A stretch of DNA of 64,000 nucleotides from an uncultured Bacilli bacterium (GCA_934140285.1 CAKPBI010000008.1:20538-84537); one strand, 5' to 3'. Positions 16,821 to 26,931 are shown, counted from the stretch's first letter. A program made the numbers and translations. The notes: generated by a model from the sequence alone, not told the origin.

Positions 16821-19800
16821 ATGGCAAGTAAAGTATATCAATATAAAACAGAATATGATTTAAATGATGGCACAATGTATGTAAATACTTATAATGGGGG
16901 TATGGTCTATACTTACCCCCTAGTAAGTATAGGTGAAAATACCTTTAAAATAAATGTAGGACTCATCTATAATTCAAACTTTAAAGAATCATTCTTTAAA
17001 AAGATTATAATGGGTAATGAAAAAGGATGGAAACTAAACATTGAAGAATTAGTAATTAAATATGATGATCGTTTTAACCTAGATGGTTTTATCTATAGTG
17101 ATTATGTCTATGTCGATTCAATGTGGAATATCCATCGCTTTGTACAATACAAAGTAACCGGAAGTCTTACTGAATATTATGATGAAAGTGGAACGGGACT
17201 AAAACTAAAAGTCGAACCAAATAAAGACATCATAATGGTCGATGAAGAAAATAATGAAAGAATCTTTGATAAAACAACCGGAAAACGAATAAAAGTAATA
17301 TCTAGTATTAATTATTCACTTCAAAAAACAATTGAATATGATAACTTTCAAAGAATCATTAAAGTCTATGATTCAAGAAAACAAAATCGATATATAAGCT
17401 TTAGTTATGATGAAGAAAGTAACTTAACTCAAGTAACTACCACTATTAATAGTTGTTACTACACGCTAGAATATGAAAATAACCTAACCAAGATTAATGA
17501 ACAAGTGGAGGAAAAAATAAGACCTTTAATTGAATTTTCATATGATGAATTCTATTTATTAAGTGAAATAACAACTCCACTAACTAATGATATCACAAAA
17601 TTAGAATATGAAAATGATTTACTTACAAATATTATAACCGGAAAACTAAAGAAAGAATTAATCACCGATAAAGTACCAAGTGAAAACTACCTTGGAGAAA
17701 ATCTTTACTTAGGTGATAATAAGTATTTAATAGGAGAATTCTTAAAAGTAGTAGGAACAAAAAATGTCTTAACAAATGAAAACATCATTGAAAAAGTAAA
17801 ATATCATTATCATGAAAGTTATACAGATATCACAAATATCAAAGGAATAAAATACCGATATTCCTTTGATATAACTGGAAGATTACTTACAATCTTAGAA
17901 GTAAAAGATGATAATTCTTTTTATACTTTAAATAAAGAAACAGGATGGGAATTAGATGAAGGAACTATTGATTTAAAAATCAATAATAAAAAGGCCTATA
18001 TCTTTCAAAAAGAAAACAATAAGTATAAATTAGTTCTTGAAGGACCTAAACTTTATGAAACATTATTATATTTATATAATCAAATTGATGAAGAAGGAAT
18101 AAATATAGAAAAATTTTATTTATCATTTTATTTAATGTTTAATCTTCCTAATGCTAAAAACTTAATATTAACTTTAAAAACTACTTCAAATAATGAGGTA
18201 AGAAAAGTAATTATCGCAGATACTTCATCATCTTCATGGCAAAAAGTCATGATTCCAATTCCTTGTTTAACTAATTTAATTGATACTAAAATTGTATTAG
18301 AAATAGAAAAAATAGACAATGAATATCCTAATTTATCAAATCTTTATTTATCAAATCCTCGAATCGTTAAAGGAGGAGATAGTTTAATACTTATTACTAA
18401 TAAAGAAGATAGTAATGACCATACATTTAAAAAAATAGTTCCAGGAACTACTCTTTACTATGTAGAAAATGAAACAGAAAAAAAAGTAACAATTACAAAA
18501 GATTTTTACTTTACCGAAAACGATATTTTATCTACTTATCGAAGTATTTATAATAATTTATATAATCAAACAACCGAAACTAACAATCAGTTTGATTTAT
18601 ATTATTGTAATAAAACAAAAGTTAAACAGGTTAGTAAGGTATCATTGACATCCCAAGCAAGCTCTAATAACAATGCCTTTACCTTTGGATTTAAAGTAGA
18701 AGAAGAAAATGATGAAAAAAAGTATATTTCGAATTATCGAATTAGAAATATTAACTTAACAAGAACTAAAGATACTAAACGTTATGAATATGTATTAGAA
18801 AACTATGTGATTATAAAACCTATCAACATTAAATCATATAAAATTGAAACCAAAACCCTTATAAACCTTCTTAGTGAAGATGAATTTAATAATATATTAA
18901 CTGATAAATATGTTACAAACACTACTACGAAAAGAAACGATGGTCTAATTCTTTCAACAAAGTATGTGGAAAAAATCTACAATATATTTAATAAATTAAA
19001 AAGAACGATTGAAACTACAACTTCCTACACATATGATACCTATGGTAACCTCTTAAAAGAAGAAAATAGTTCAAGCGATTTAGATGATGTTATAATTAAA
19101 GATTACGAATATATGGAATCAAGTAGTTATAGCTATGAATATTTAAAAAGAGTAACCGAAAATGATTCTATCACTGAATTTGAATATACTAACGATGGTA
19201 AACTAAGTAAAGTAAAAACCAAAATTAATAAAGTCTTTAAAGATGGATACGTATCCAATACCATTGATAGTACTAATAGTACAACTAAATATCTTTATGA
19301 TGAATTTAATAAAATAATTTCAGTTGAATTTTATGATAAAAATAATCAATTAATTGGTAAAAATGAAATTGAATATAATGATAATGATACAATAAAGAAA
19401 CTAACTGATGGAACAAATTATTATGGATATCATTACAATTTATTTGGAGGGCTTGCAGAAGGATATCATAATAAAAACCTACTTGAAAGATATACAACAT
19501 TTGATAATAATATCTATCGTAAATATACAACCTATACATATCAAAATAATCAAGAAAACAAAATCCAAGAAACATATGATACCCTTGATAGAATAACCTC
19601 AATTGAATATAACAATGAAAATGAAGATGTATTATTTGAATATGAAGATGATGAAACATACTCACCAAGTCTTCAAAGAATAAAGAAAATCAATGATAAT
19701 ATAAATAAAATAAATTACACCTATAACTATGAAGATACAAATATTGATGGAACTACCACTACTTTAAACATAGTAACACCAAAACTAAACTATAGTATTG

Positions 19801-21629
19801 AAACGAAACCTAATAATACAATCACCTATAGTATTGGTAATGAAAAAATCAAACAAGAAGTATCAAGTGATGATTTAATCAATAACCTACCAACTAAGAG
19901 TTATACTTATGTAAATAATGGTAATAATGAATTTGAAAAATTAGTATATTACTCATATGATTATGAATATGATAATCTAGGAAGACCAACTCAAAAACAA
20001 GGATTAGTTGATGAATATAGTCAAGCAACCATCCAAACAACTAAAAACATAAGCTACTATCCAAATACAATGTATCCAAAAGAAATAAAGTATACAACCC
20101 TTTCTAAATTAAAAGAAACCGGAAAACAAGAACAAGCGGAAATAACATATAAGAATTCATATATTGATGGAAGAATCACAAAAGTAGTAGAAGAAGAAAC
20201 AAGATTCAAAGAAAATCCTAAAAACGCATCATCTCAAAACACTCTAACAGAAAAAACAACTAAAACAAAAACTTTTAGTTATGATGACTTTGGAAGATTA
20301 ATTGAAGAAACAACAGAAGATGGAAGTACTATAAAATACACCTATGGAACAGGAATCAAACAAATTGAAATAATAAAAAACAATAAAACAAGCATAGAAA
20401 TATACGAATATACAACTGGTAAATTGACACAAATAACAAAAGATGGTATAATAATAAAGGTTGATAGTGATAACTATGGAAATATCATAAAAATAGGAAA
20501 CAAAGAAATAAAGTATAATAACCAAAACAAAGTAAGATGTATACTAGAAAACAATAACACCTATGAATATGAATATAACTATCAAGGAATAAGAACAAAA
20601 AAGATCATAAATAATGAAGAAGAAATAAACTATTATCTAAATGGAAACAAGATAATAGGAGAAAGAAAATTAAACAAAGCAACCGGAAATATCATTGAAG
20701 AAGTAAGATACTACTATGACATAGGTGGAGTATGTGGAATAGAATACATAAAAGACAATGAAACATACTACTATAACCTAATAAAAGATACATTAGGAAA
20801 CATTAGTAAAGTAATGTACCGAGGAAAAGTCATAGGAGAATATAGTTATGATGCCTGGGGAAATGTAACCACCATCATCCATGAAGATACTAACCCAAAT
20901 GAGATAGATAGAAAAATAGTAGAAATCAATCCATATAGATATAAAGGATACTACATGGATATAGAAACAGGATTATACTATTGTAATGCGAGATACTATG
21001 ATCCAAAGATATATCAATGGATCCAAAGAGATAACATTGAATATCTAGATAATGAATCATTAGATGGATTAAATTTATACTGCTATTGTTACAACAACCC
21101 GATTATGTATGTTGACAATTTTGGAAACTTACCAGTTCAAGTAGATGTAATAACATCAATAATTGGATACTCTGCTGACTTATATTCATTTATTTTAAAA
21201 GAATCGCTTAAATCTATGCCAGAATTATCAATGTCTATTGCAAAAAAAATGGCTAGAAAAGCTAGACATATTCAATCTGCAAGGGGTTATATTAAAACTA
21301 GACATAGTAATATAGTAAATACTAAAAACCTTAGAAATAATGTCCAAAAATTTAGTAAATATTTTGGCAAAGTGGTTTTAGTAGCAGATATATTATGGAG
21401 CGTAGGTGAAAACTATTTTAGTGGTGACCCTAACTGGGTTTCTGATTCTGTTGTTGATGTAGGTATTACTATTGGAATTTATGCTTTGGGATCTATTCCG
21501 TATGTTGGTTGGGCTCTAGCTATTGGAGCGACAATCTTGACAAAAGTATTTGATGATGAAATTGAAGAATTCAAAGATTGGTTTGCTAAAAAATGGAATG
21601 ATTTTTGGAGTCTTTCAAGGGCTAGTTAA
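16821..21629 (+). CDS. RHS/YD-repeat polymorphic toxin with membrane-type C-terminal tip
   Basis: RHS proteins form a beta-cocoon shell that encloses a variable C-terminal toxin used against neighbouring cells. I start at ATG 16821 behind AAAGGAAAG (1602 residues). YD-type repeats run from about 170 to 1340. The RHS core (about 1368-1433) includes NPYRYKGYYMD, YYCNARYYDP, QWIQRD and LDGLNLY. The tip after the core is about 170 residues: basic helical first half, then a Gly-rich hydrophobic region (DVGITIGIYALGSIPYVGWA) and a Trp-rich end. That suggests membrane action rather than a nuclease. No signal peptide is seen. It is followed 26 nt later by a two-helix immunity candidate. Confidence 0.9.
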   Translation: MASKVYQYKTEYDLNDGTMYVNTYNGGMVYTYPLVSIGENTFKINVGLIYNSNFKESFFKKIIMGNEKGWKLNIEELVIKYDDRFNLDGFIYSDYVYVDSMWNIHRFVQYKVTGSLTEYYDESGTGLKLKVEPNKDIIMVDEENNERIFDKTTGKRIKVISSINYSLQKTIEYDNFQRIIKVYDSRKQNRYISFSYDEESNLTQVTTTINSCYYTLEYENNLTKINEQVEEKIRPLIEFSYDEFYLLSEITTPLTNDITKLEYENDLLTNIITGKLKKELITDKVPSENYLGENLYLGDNKYLIGEFLKVVGTKNVLTNENIIEKVKYHYHESYTDITNIKGIKYRYSFDITGRLLTILEVKDDNSFYTLNKETGWELDEGTIDLKINNKKAYIFQKENNKYKLVLEGPKLYETLLYLYNQIDEEGINIEKFYLSFYLMFNLPNAKNLILTLKTTSNNEVRKVIIADTSSSSWQKVMIPIPCLTNLIDTKIVLEIEKIDNEYPNLSNLYLSNPRIVKGGDSLILITNKEDSNDHTFKKIVPGTTLYYVENETEKKVTITKDFYFTENDILSTYRSIYNNLYNQTTETNNQFDLYYCNKTKVKQVSKVSLTSQASSNNNAFTFGFKVEEENDEKKYISNYRIRNINLTRTKDTKRYEYVLENYVIIKPINIKSYKIETKTLINLLSEDEFNNILTDKYVTNTTTKRNDGLILSTKYVEKIYNIFNKLKRTIETTTSYTYDTYGNLLKEENSSSDLDDVIIKDYEYMESSSYSYEYLKRVTENDSITEFEYTNDGKLSKVKTKINKVFKDGYVSNTIDSTNSTTKYLYDEFNKIISVEFYDKNNQLIGKNEIEYNDNDTIKKLTDGTNYYGYHYNLFGGLAEGYHNKNLLERYTTFDNNIYRKYTTYTYQNNQENKIQETYDTLDRITSIEYNNENEDVLFEYEDDETYSPSLQRIKKINDNINKINYTYNYEDTNIDGTTTTLNIVTPKLNYSIETKPNNTITYSIGNEKIKQEVSSDDLINNLPTKSYTYVNNGNNEFEKLVYYSYDYEYDNLGRPTQKQGLVDEYSQATIQTTKNISYYPNTMYPKEIKYTTLSKLKETGKQEQAEITYKNSYIDGRITKVVEEETRFKENPKNASSQNTLTEKTTKTKTFSYDDFGRLIEETTEDGSTIKYTYGTGIKQIEIIKNNKTSIEIYEYTTGKLTQITKDGIIIKVDSDNYGNIIKIGNKEIKYNNQNKVRCILENNNTYEYEYNYQGIRTKKIINNEEEINYYLNGNKIIGERKLNKATGNIIEEVRYYYDIGGVCGIEYIKDNETYYYNLIKDTLGNISKVMYRGKVIGEYSYDAWGNVTTIIHEDTNPNEIDRKIVEINPYRYKGYYMDIETGLYYCNARYYDPKIYQWIQRDNIEYLDNESLDGLNLYCYCYNNPIMYVDNFGNLPVQVDVITSIIGYSADLYSFILKESLKSMPELSMSIAKKMARKARHIQSARGYIKTRHSNIVNTKNLRNNVQKFSKYFGKVVLVADILWSVGENYFSGDPNWVSDSVVDVGITIGIYALGSIPYVGWALAIGATILTKVFDDEIEEFKDWFAKKWNDFWSLSRAS
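20893..21079 (+). repeat. RHS core segment, copy 1 (in the full-length gene)
   Basis: About 185 bp encoding the RHS core, from PNEIDRK to LDGLNLY, is nearly identical to 22380-22565. Over the central roughly 157 bp I count two mismatches. Similarity stops where the variable tip begins, which is the expected crossover zone for tip exchange. Confidence 0.9.
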
Positions 21630-21655
21630 AAAATATAAAATTAAGGAGGATGATA

Positions 21656-22204
21656 ATGTTGAATAAATTTAAATATGATTATAATAATAAACTGTTTTTC
21701 ATTAATTTAACTCTTTCTATTGTCTTCCTAATTCTATCTATTGTGTCATTTGAAAGAGAAGTCGCATTTATTTTATGTCTAATAATAACTATTTTATTGT
21801 TATTTAATTCATTTTTCCTTATTAGATCGCAAGGAATAAAGATTACTAATAGACAAAATATAGTAATAGTTGATGAATTTTTAATTAGAAAACTCCATCT
21901 TTGTGACATTAAATTTGCATCGTTAAAGCAAGTGCCAAAAGAAAACAAAAATAAACTATATGGTTTCTTTCATGAATTTTTTCATTCTAGTACATATTTA
22001 TCTCATTGTGATTATGTTTATAACCAAGGAAGAGTTTACAGAATTTGTTTTCATATGAATGATGGAACAATAGTAGAAAGTTATTTTGGTTGGTTATATC
22101 GTGAAAAAGGAAAAAAAGTAGAAAAAGTTGAGAAAAAATTAATTGAGTTCATTGAAAAGATTAATTGCTTATGTAAAGAAAGTAGAACTAATTTGAATAA
22201 ATAA
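21656..22204 (+). CDS. Candidate immunity protein for the RHS tip
   Basis: The 182-residue protein has two N-terminal membrane helices (about 12-32 and 36-56) and a cytoplasmic beta-rich then helical domain. I place the start at ATG 21656, 6 nt after AAGGAGG; an ATG at 21650 abuts the ribosome site. It lies 26 nt after the RHS stop. The layout (two helices, then a G-x-x-ITxxxxxxxxDF segment) matches the protein at 23125, which follows the displaced RHS tip, so the two look like diverged members of one immunity family. No database family is assigned; the immunity role rests on position. Confidence 0.65.
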   Translation: MLNKFKYDYNNKLFFINLTLSIVFLILSIVSFEREVAFILCLIITILLLFNSFFLIRSQGIKITNRQNIVIVDEFLIRKLHLCDIKFASLKQVPKENKNKLYGFFHEFFHSSTYLSHCDYVYNQGRVYRICFHMNDGTIVESYFGWLYREKGKKVEKVEKKLIEFIEKINCLCKESRTNLNK

Positions 22205-22276
22205 TAATTTGTATTAGCACATACTTATAAAAGAAGTGTCTAGCCTAATGATAGATTACAGATTATATAAATGAGT

Positions 22277-22316
22277 AAAAGCGTTTAGCATCAAAATTGT
22301 CTAAACGCTTTTTGAA
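22277..22316 (+). terminator. Terminator closing the RHS operon
   Basis: AAAAGCGTTTAG pairs perfectly with CTAAACGCTTTT around a 12-nt loop and runs into TTT. Confidence 0.85.
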
Positions 22317-22379
22317 TTTTATAAATTTTAATAATTTAGATTAAATTATTAGATTAAAAAGTCATAATATGGTAAAATA

Positions 22380-22565
22380 CCAAATGAAGTAGATAGGAAA
22401 ATGGTAGAAATCAATCCATATAGATATAAAGGATACTACATGGATGTAGAAACAGGACTATACTATTGTAATGCGAGATACTATGATCCAAAGATATATC
22501 AATGGATCCAAAGAGATAACATTGAATATCTAGATAATGAATCATTAGATGGATTAAATTTATAT
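22380..22565 (+). repeat. RHS core segment, copy 2 (displaced tip cassette)
   Basis: This is a near-identical copy of 20893-21079. The homologous reading frame runs 21 nt upstream of the first ATG (22401), to a Pro codon at 22380. Sequence before 22380 is unrelated to the RHS gene and has an in-frame stop at 22365. The copy therefore looks like a recombination fragment, not an independent gene start. Confidence 0.9.
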
Positions 22566-23156
22566 TTGTATTGTAATAATGATCCGGTGAATTATAAAAA
22601 AAGTCTTGCTTTTATTAGTGGTTCAGTTGTAAGTTTGTCTATTTATACATTATGTTTAGTTAAATCAAGCAGAGTTAATTGGAAAAATGATGGATTTCAA
22701 ATCCCTATTTGGATTTCATCCTTAATGTCATGTTCAGATTTCGGGGCTTCTGTTGCTCCAGCTTTGCGAACAATGTATCAGTATATTCATTATCCTGGAG
22801 TAAAAGATTTAAACAAACTATATGGTTTAGATTTTGTTCCTGGAAAATTAAATACTATATGTAAAGCGATAGGCTACGGATTATTGGGATTTAATATTTT
22901 ATTATCAGCGTGGTCAAATTTCACAAATGATAATTTAACCACAAGACAAAAATGGATTAGTTTTGGAGTTGATACAGCCTATACATTAGGAACATTTGGA
23001 ATTGGTCGTGTTGTTGAAGCATTAGTATCATTAATTCCAGGTGTTGGAGTATTTATTGCTCCATTTATATCAGCTGGAGTTACATGGCTTATAGATTGGA
23101 CAAAAGAAAAGTGGGGTTGGTTAGATGATGTCAAGCAATGGATTAACGACTTATAA
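22401..23156 (+). pseudogene. Orphan RHS core fragment with an alternative toxin tip
   Basis: The 251-residue frame consists of the last part of the RHS core (1-60, almost the same protein as the full-length gene) joined to a different tip (about 66-251). The tip has several hydrophobic, Gly-rich stretches (GYGLLGFNILLSA; SLIPGVGVFIAPFISAGV) and ends in a Trp-rich segment like the resident tip. It lies behind a terminator and has no clear ribosome site, so it is probably silent in this position. In known RHS systems such displaced tips can recombine into the main gene through the shared core. The frame itself is intact. Confidence 0.8.
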
Positions 23157-23682
23157 AAACAAATATTTATCATTTATTAATAAAGGAACCATAACTATAT
23201 TACTAGGAGTGTCGTTAATGGTAATTGTTCCATGTTCATATTTATTATTTACATATTGGTCAGAAATGCCGATATTAATTAAGATATTTTGGCCAATTTT
23301 ATTAGTTATTATTTTTATTGGATTAATAATTACGCCTTTAAATGGAATGATTATCACAAAAAAAGGGACTGTAATATTTTTTCCGGACTTTAGAATGAAA
23401 AAATTTAATGTAAAAGATTTAGAAAAATTATCAGTAGTATTCTCAGAGTGGGAAAATGATAAGTATTCAGTAATGATAAAATTTGTATATAGAAAGGGGA
23501 AAATTTTTTATAAGGATTATTCAAAACAATTTAGAAATATGAAAAATAAAAAATTAGCTATGTCGATGTATACAATTAGCAAAAGGAAAGTAGATAAAAT
23601 TTGTGAAAAAATAATGGATATAGATGTATGTGCTATTACTATTGTAAACAAAACAGGAAATGTAATTTATTATAATAAATAA
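23125..23682 (+). CDS. Candidate immunity protein for the orphan RHS tip
   Basis: This 185-residue protein has two membrane helices (about 20-42 and 50-70) and a cytoplasmic beta-rich plus basic helical domain. It overlaps the tip frame by 32 nt, so toxin and immunity move as a unit. Compared with the protein at 21656, it shares the two-helix start, then a G-x-x-IT segment and a D-F-x-x-K-K pattern at similar spacing, suggesting distant homology. The start could be either ATG at 23125 or 23128. A terminator follows at 23724. Confidence 0.65.
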   Translation: MMSSNGLTTYKNKYLSFINKGTITILLGVSLMVIVPCSYLLFTYWSEMPILIKIFWPILLVIIFIGLIITPLNGMIITKKGTVIFFPDFRMKKFNVKDLEKLSVVFSEWENDKYSVMIKFVYRKGKIFYKDYSKQFRNMKNKKLAMSMYTISKRKVDKICEKIMDIDVCAITIVNKTGNVIYYNK

Positions 23683-23723
23683 AAATTTTATTTGGAATTA
23701 TGATTTTATACAATCATAAAAAT

Positions 23724-23754
23724 AACTGATGGTTTAAAATCATCAGTTTTTACA
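23724..23754 (+). terminator. Terminator after the orphan RHS cassette
   Basis: AACTGATG pairs with CATCAGTT around a 9-nt loop and is followed by a T-rich tail. Confidence 0.7.
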
Positions 23755-23851
23755 TTATTTATTTAATTTTAATGCCCTTTTTAATGACTAATACAATTAT
23801 TGTCCATCTAAAAAATTGCTATCTAAATGAATAGAATTATTTTTACAAATG

Positions 23852-23860
23852 TGTTATAAT
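23852..23860 (+). promoter_or_regulatory. Extended -10 promoter of trkA-trkH
   Basis: TG, one base, then TATAAT: an extended -10 element 40 nt before the trkA start. No good -35 is visible. Confidence 0.45.
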
Positions 23861-23899
23861 ATTATAGATTTTTTATGACATTTTTAAGGAGAAGTACTT

Positions 23900-25255
23900 A
23901 TGAAAATAATTATTATCGGATGTGGTACTATTGGACGTTCGATTTTAACCCATGCCTCTCAAGAGGGACATAATATTACAATTATTGATAATGATAAAAA
24001 TCGAGTTGAATCACTAATTGAAAAGTTTGACTGTCTTGGTGTTGTGGGAAATGGAGCAAGTCTTGAGATTCAAGAAGAAGCTAAAGTTAAAAACGCTGAT
24101 ATGGTAATCGCGGTTACCTCAAGTGATGAACTAAATATTCTTGCTTGTATGGTTGCTAAGAAGATTGGAGCTACTTCAACCATTGCTCGTGTTAGAAATC
24201 CTGAATATCGTCGTCAAAGTATTATAATGAAAGAAGAACTAGGTCTTTCGATGGTTATAAATCCTGAACAAGAGACTGCCAATGAAATTGCTAAAATCAT
24301 TGAACTTCCATCAATATCAAAGATGGAACAATTCGCAAAAGGTCGAGTTAACCTAATTGAACTATTAATCGAAGAAGATAATCCATTAGTAGGGGAAACC
24401 CTTATTACGATGAATAAAAAGATTAAAACTAAAGTCTTAATCTGTGCCGTTGTTCGTGGTGAAGAAGTTATTATTCCAAGTGGTAACTTTAAAATTGAAT
24501 GTGGCGATAAAATCCATGTAACTGCTGATGCTAATTCATTAAGTATGTTCTTAAAAGAACTTAATCTAATTAAATCACCACTTAAAAATATCTTAATTAT
24601 TGGTGGCGGTAAGATTAGTTACTACCTTGCTCAACTATTAAATAGTCGTAAATATAACTTAAAGATTATTGAAAGTAATGAAAAAAGAGCAAATGAACTT
24701 GCTGAACAATTATCTCATGTTACGGTTATTAACGCGGATGGAACAAGCCATGATTTACTTATTGAAGAGGGTATCCAACAAGCTGATGCTTGTGTGGCTT
24801 TAACCAATGTCGATGAAGAAAACATCATTGTTTCCCTTTATGCTCAAAAACTTCATGTAACTAAGGTAATCTCTAAAATTAAACGTGATAGCTTTATCAA
24901 TATGATTGATGACTTAGGTATCGCTAATGTCATTACTCCTAAAGAGATTGTCGCAAGTAAGATTATCAGTTACATTCGAGCTGTATCAAACAAAAGAGGT
25001 AGTAACGTTATTACTCTTTATAAGTTAATCAATAATCGTGTTGAAGCCCTTGAGTTTGTGGCTAAAAAGAAAGAAAAATTCTACGATCGTCCGCTTAAAG
25101 ATCTAAAGATAAAAGAAAATTGCTTAATCGCTTGTATCATTCGTGAAAATCAAGTTATTATCCCTAATGGTAATGACTGTATAAAACTAAACGATAGTGT
25201 CTTAGTAGTTACAACGCACAAGAACTTTGATGATTTAAGAGATTCATTTGAGTAG
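23900..25255 (+). CDS. trkA: Trk potassium uptake regulator TrkA (double RCK)
   Basis: TrkA is the cytoplasmic nucleotide-binding gating ring of the Trk/Ktr potassium importer. The 451 residues contain two RCK modules. Each has a Rossmann NAD-binding start (IIGCGTIGRSIL at 4-15; ILIIGGGKISYYLAQ near 230) and a TrkA_C ligand domain (about 135-215 and 365-450). It begins behind AAGGAG and ends 7 nt before trkH, so channel and regulator are co-expressed. In Firmicutes such RCK_C domains often bind cyclic di-AMP; the sequence alone does not settle that here. Confidence 0.95.
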   Translation: MKIIIIGCGTIGRSILTHASQEGHNITIIDNDKNRVESLIEKFDCLGVVGNGASLEIQEEAKVKNADMVIAVTSSDELNILACMVAKKIGATSTIARVRNPEYRRQSIIMKEELGLSMVINPEQETANEIAKIIELPSISKMEQFAKGRVNLIELLIEEDNPLVGETLITMNKKIKTKVLICAVVRGEEVIIPSGNFKIECGDKIHVTADANSLSMFLKELNLIKSPLKNILIIGGGKISYYLAQLLNSRKYNLKIIESNEKRANELAEQLSHVTVINADGTSHDLLIEEGIQQADACVALTNVDEENIIVSLYAQKLHVTKVISKIKRDSFINMIDDLGIANVITPKEIVASKIISYIRAVSNKRGSNVITLYKLINNRVEALEFVAKKKEKFYDRPLKDLKIKENCLIACIIRENQVIIPNGNDCIKLNDSVLVVTTHKNFDDLRDSFE

Positions 25256-25262
25256 GTGAATT

Positions 25263-26864
25263 ATGAATTTTAAAGTAATGGGAAAATTACTTGGTAAAAT
25301 AATGATCCTTGAAGGAATCTTAATGATTTTTCCCTTAATTGTTTCGATTATTTACCAAGAAGGATTTATATACATTATATCATATGCAATTCCAATTTTT
25401 GTCTTAATCGTTGTTGGGACAATTCTTCAACACTTAAAACCCGAACGTAACAGCCTATATCAAAAAGAAGGCTTTGCTTTAGTTGCTCTTGTCTGGATTT
25501 TAATGACTTTATTTGGTGCCATTCCTTTTGTCATCAATAAAGACATCCCTAATTATATAGATGCTTGCTTTGAAATTATGTCAGGATTTACCACAACCGG
25601 TGCATCCATTGTAAAAGATATTACTGCCCTTAAACATAGTACATTGTTTTGGCGTAGTTTTACCCACTGGATTGGTGGGATGGGAATTCTAGTATTTATC
25701 TTAATTTTCATTCCTGAAAGTGGTGATGGTTCTTCATTCCACTTACTAAGAGCAGAAAGCCCTGGTCCTCAAGTAGGTAAAATTGTATCTAAGATGAAAG
25801 TTACAACTAGAATACTTTACCTAATTTACCTTGGACTTACCATCATAGAAGTTGTGTTATTACTTTTCTCTAAGCCAGTTGTTATCCCAGGGGTAGCTAG
25901 TGAAAGTGATCATTTGTTTTATTGTTTATTAACTGCTTTTGGTAGTGCTGGTACTGGGGGATTTGGTTTCTTACCTAATAGTTTTGAATACTTTTCCCCA
26001 TATGCTCAATATGTTGTTGCGACATTCTTAATTATCTTTGGTATTAACTTTACTTTATATTATTTAATTCTAATTGGTAAAACCAAAGAAGTCCTAAAGA
26101 GTGAAGAATTAAAAGCTTATCTTGCGTTTATTGTTGTTGGAATTACCATTATTGTAATAAGTATGGTTAACAAATATCAATCAGTAGAAGAATGCTTTAG
26201 ACACGCTTACTTCCAAGTTGCTTCAATCATTACTACAACTGGGTACACGACCACTAACTTTGATAAGTGGAGTGAAGTCGCAAAAGTAGTAATCGTTCTT
26301 TTAATGTTTAGTGGAGCCATGGCGGGCTCAACTGGTGGTGGTGTCAAAGTATCAAGAATTGTCATTGCGATAAAAGGTTTTGGTCTAAACATTAGAAAAT
26401 TAATCAACCCTAATTATGTTGCTAAAACTAAATTTGAAGGTAAGACTTTAGATAATAAGACAATCCAAGATGTCTTTGGCTTTCTTGCTATGTACATGGT
26501 TATTCTTTTAGCAGGAATCTTTATTTTATCGTTTGACCAAGCTAATGGAAAGACCTATGCAATAGGAAATATTAGCCAAGAAGATATCATAGAAATTAGA
26601 GAATATGAAATCGCCAATAACTATGATTTAAATACTGATATGAGTAATAATAATGAAATTGTCACCCATGGCTTTTTCACTAATTTTTCAGCTATGTTAT
26701 CATGTCTTTCCAATATTGGACCGGGATTAGAAGCGGTAGGACCATATGCAAGTTTTGCTGAATACAATCCGGTATCTAAAATAACCCTCACTTTTGCAAT
26801 GTTAATTGGAAGATTAGAGATTTTACCAGTCTTAATATTATTTAATAAACGAACCTGGAAATAA
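25263..26864 (+). CDS. trkH: Trk potassium uptake pore protein TrkH
   Basis: TrkH is the membrane pore of the potassium importer. The 533-residue protein is strongly hydrophobic and has the four selectivity-loop segments: SGFTTTGASI, GSAGTGGFG, TTGYTTTNF and SNIGPGLEAVGP. The SGAMAGSTGGGVKVSR loop is also present. Its start is behind TAGGTGA, 7 nt after trkA. A strong hairpin terminator directly follows the stop, so trkA-trkH is a two-gene operon. Confidence 0.95.
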   Translation: MNFKVMGKLLGKIMILEGILMIFPLIVSIIYQEGFIYIISYAIPIFVLIVVGTILQHLKPERNSLYQKEGFALVALVWILMTLFGAIPFVINKDIPNYIDACFEIMSGFTTTGASIVKDITALKHSTLFWRSFTHWIGGMGILVFILIFIPESGDGSSFHLLRAESPGPQVGKIVSKMKVTTRILYLIYLGLTIIEVVLLLFSKPVVIPGVASESDHLFYCLLTAFGSAGTGGFGFLPNSFEYFSPYAQYVVATFLIIFGINFTLYYLILIGKTKEVLKSEELKAYLAFIVVGITIIVISMVNKYQSVEECFRHAYFQVASIITTTGYTTTNFDKWSEVAKVVIVLLMFSGAMAGSTGGGVKVSRIVIAIKGFGLNIRKLINPNYVAKTKFEGKTLDNKTIQDVFGFLAMYMVILLAGIFILSFDQANGKTYAIGNISQEDIIEIREYEIANNYDLNTDMSNNNEIVTHGFFTNFSAMLSCLSNIGPGLEAVGPYASFAEYNPVSKITLTFAMLIGRLEILPVLILFNKRTWK

Positions 26865-26865
26865 G

Positions 26866-26898
26866 GAATAGTTAGTTTACTAGCTATTCTTTTTTTTA
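26866..26898 (+). terminator. Terminator after trkH
   Basis: GAATAGTTAGT pairs with ACTAGCTATTC (one G-U) around a 2-nt turn and is followed by a long T-run. Confidence 0.85.
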
Positions 26899-26931
26899 TT
26901 TCTCTATTTTTTGACTCTTTTGGACATTTTT

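Noticed and set aside
19306..19668. Minus-strand open frame of 120 codons within the RHS gene
   Set aside because: Its composition (rich in Tyr, His and Leu) is the mirror of the YD-repeat sequence, and there is no ribosome site.
22401..22565. Reading the orphan RHS fragment as an independent expressed gene
   Set aside because: The homologous frame continues upstream of the ATG without a start codon, there is only a weak purine stretch, and a terminator separates it from the operon.
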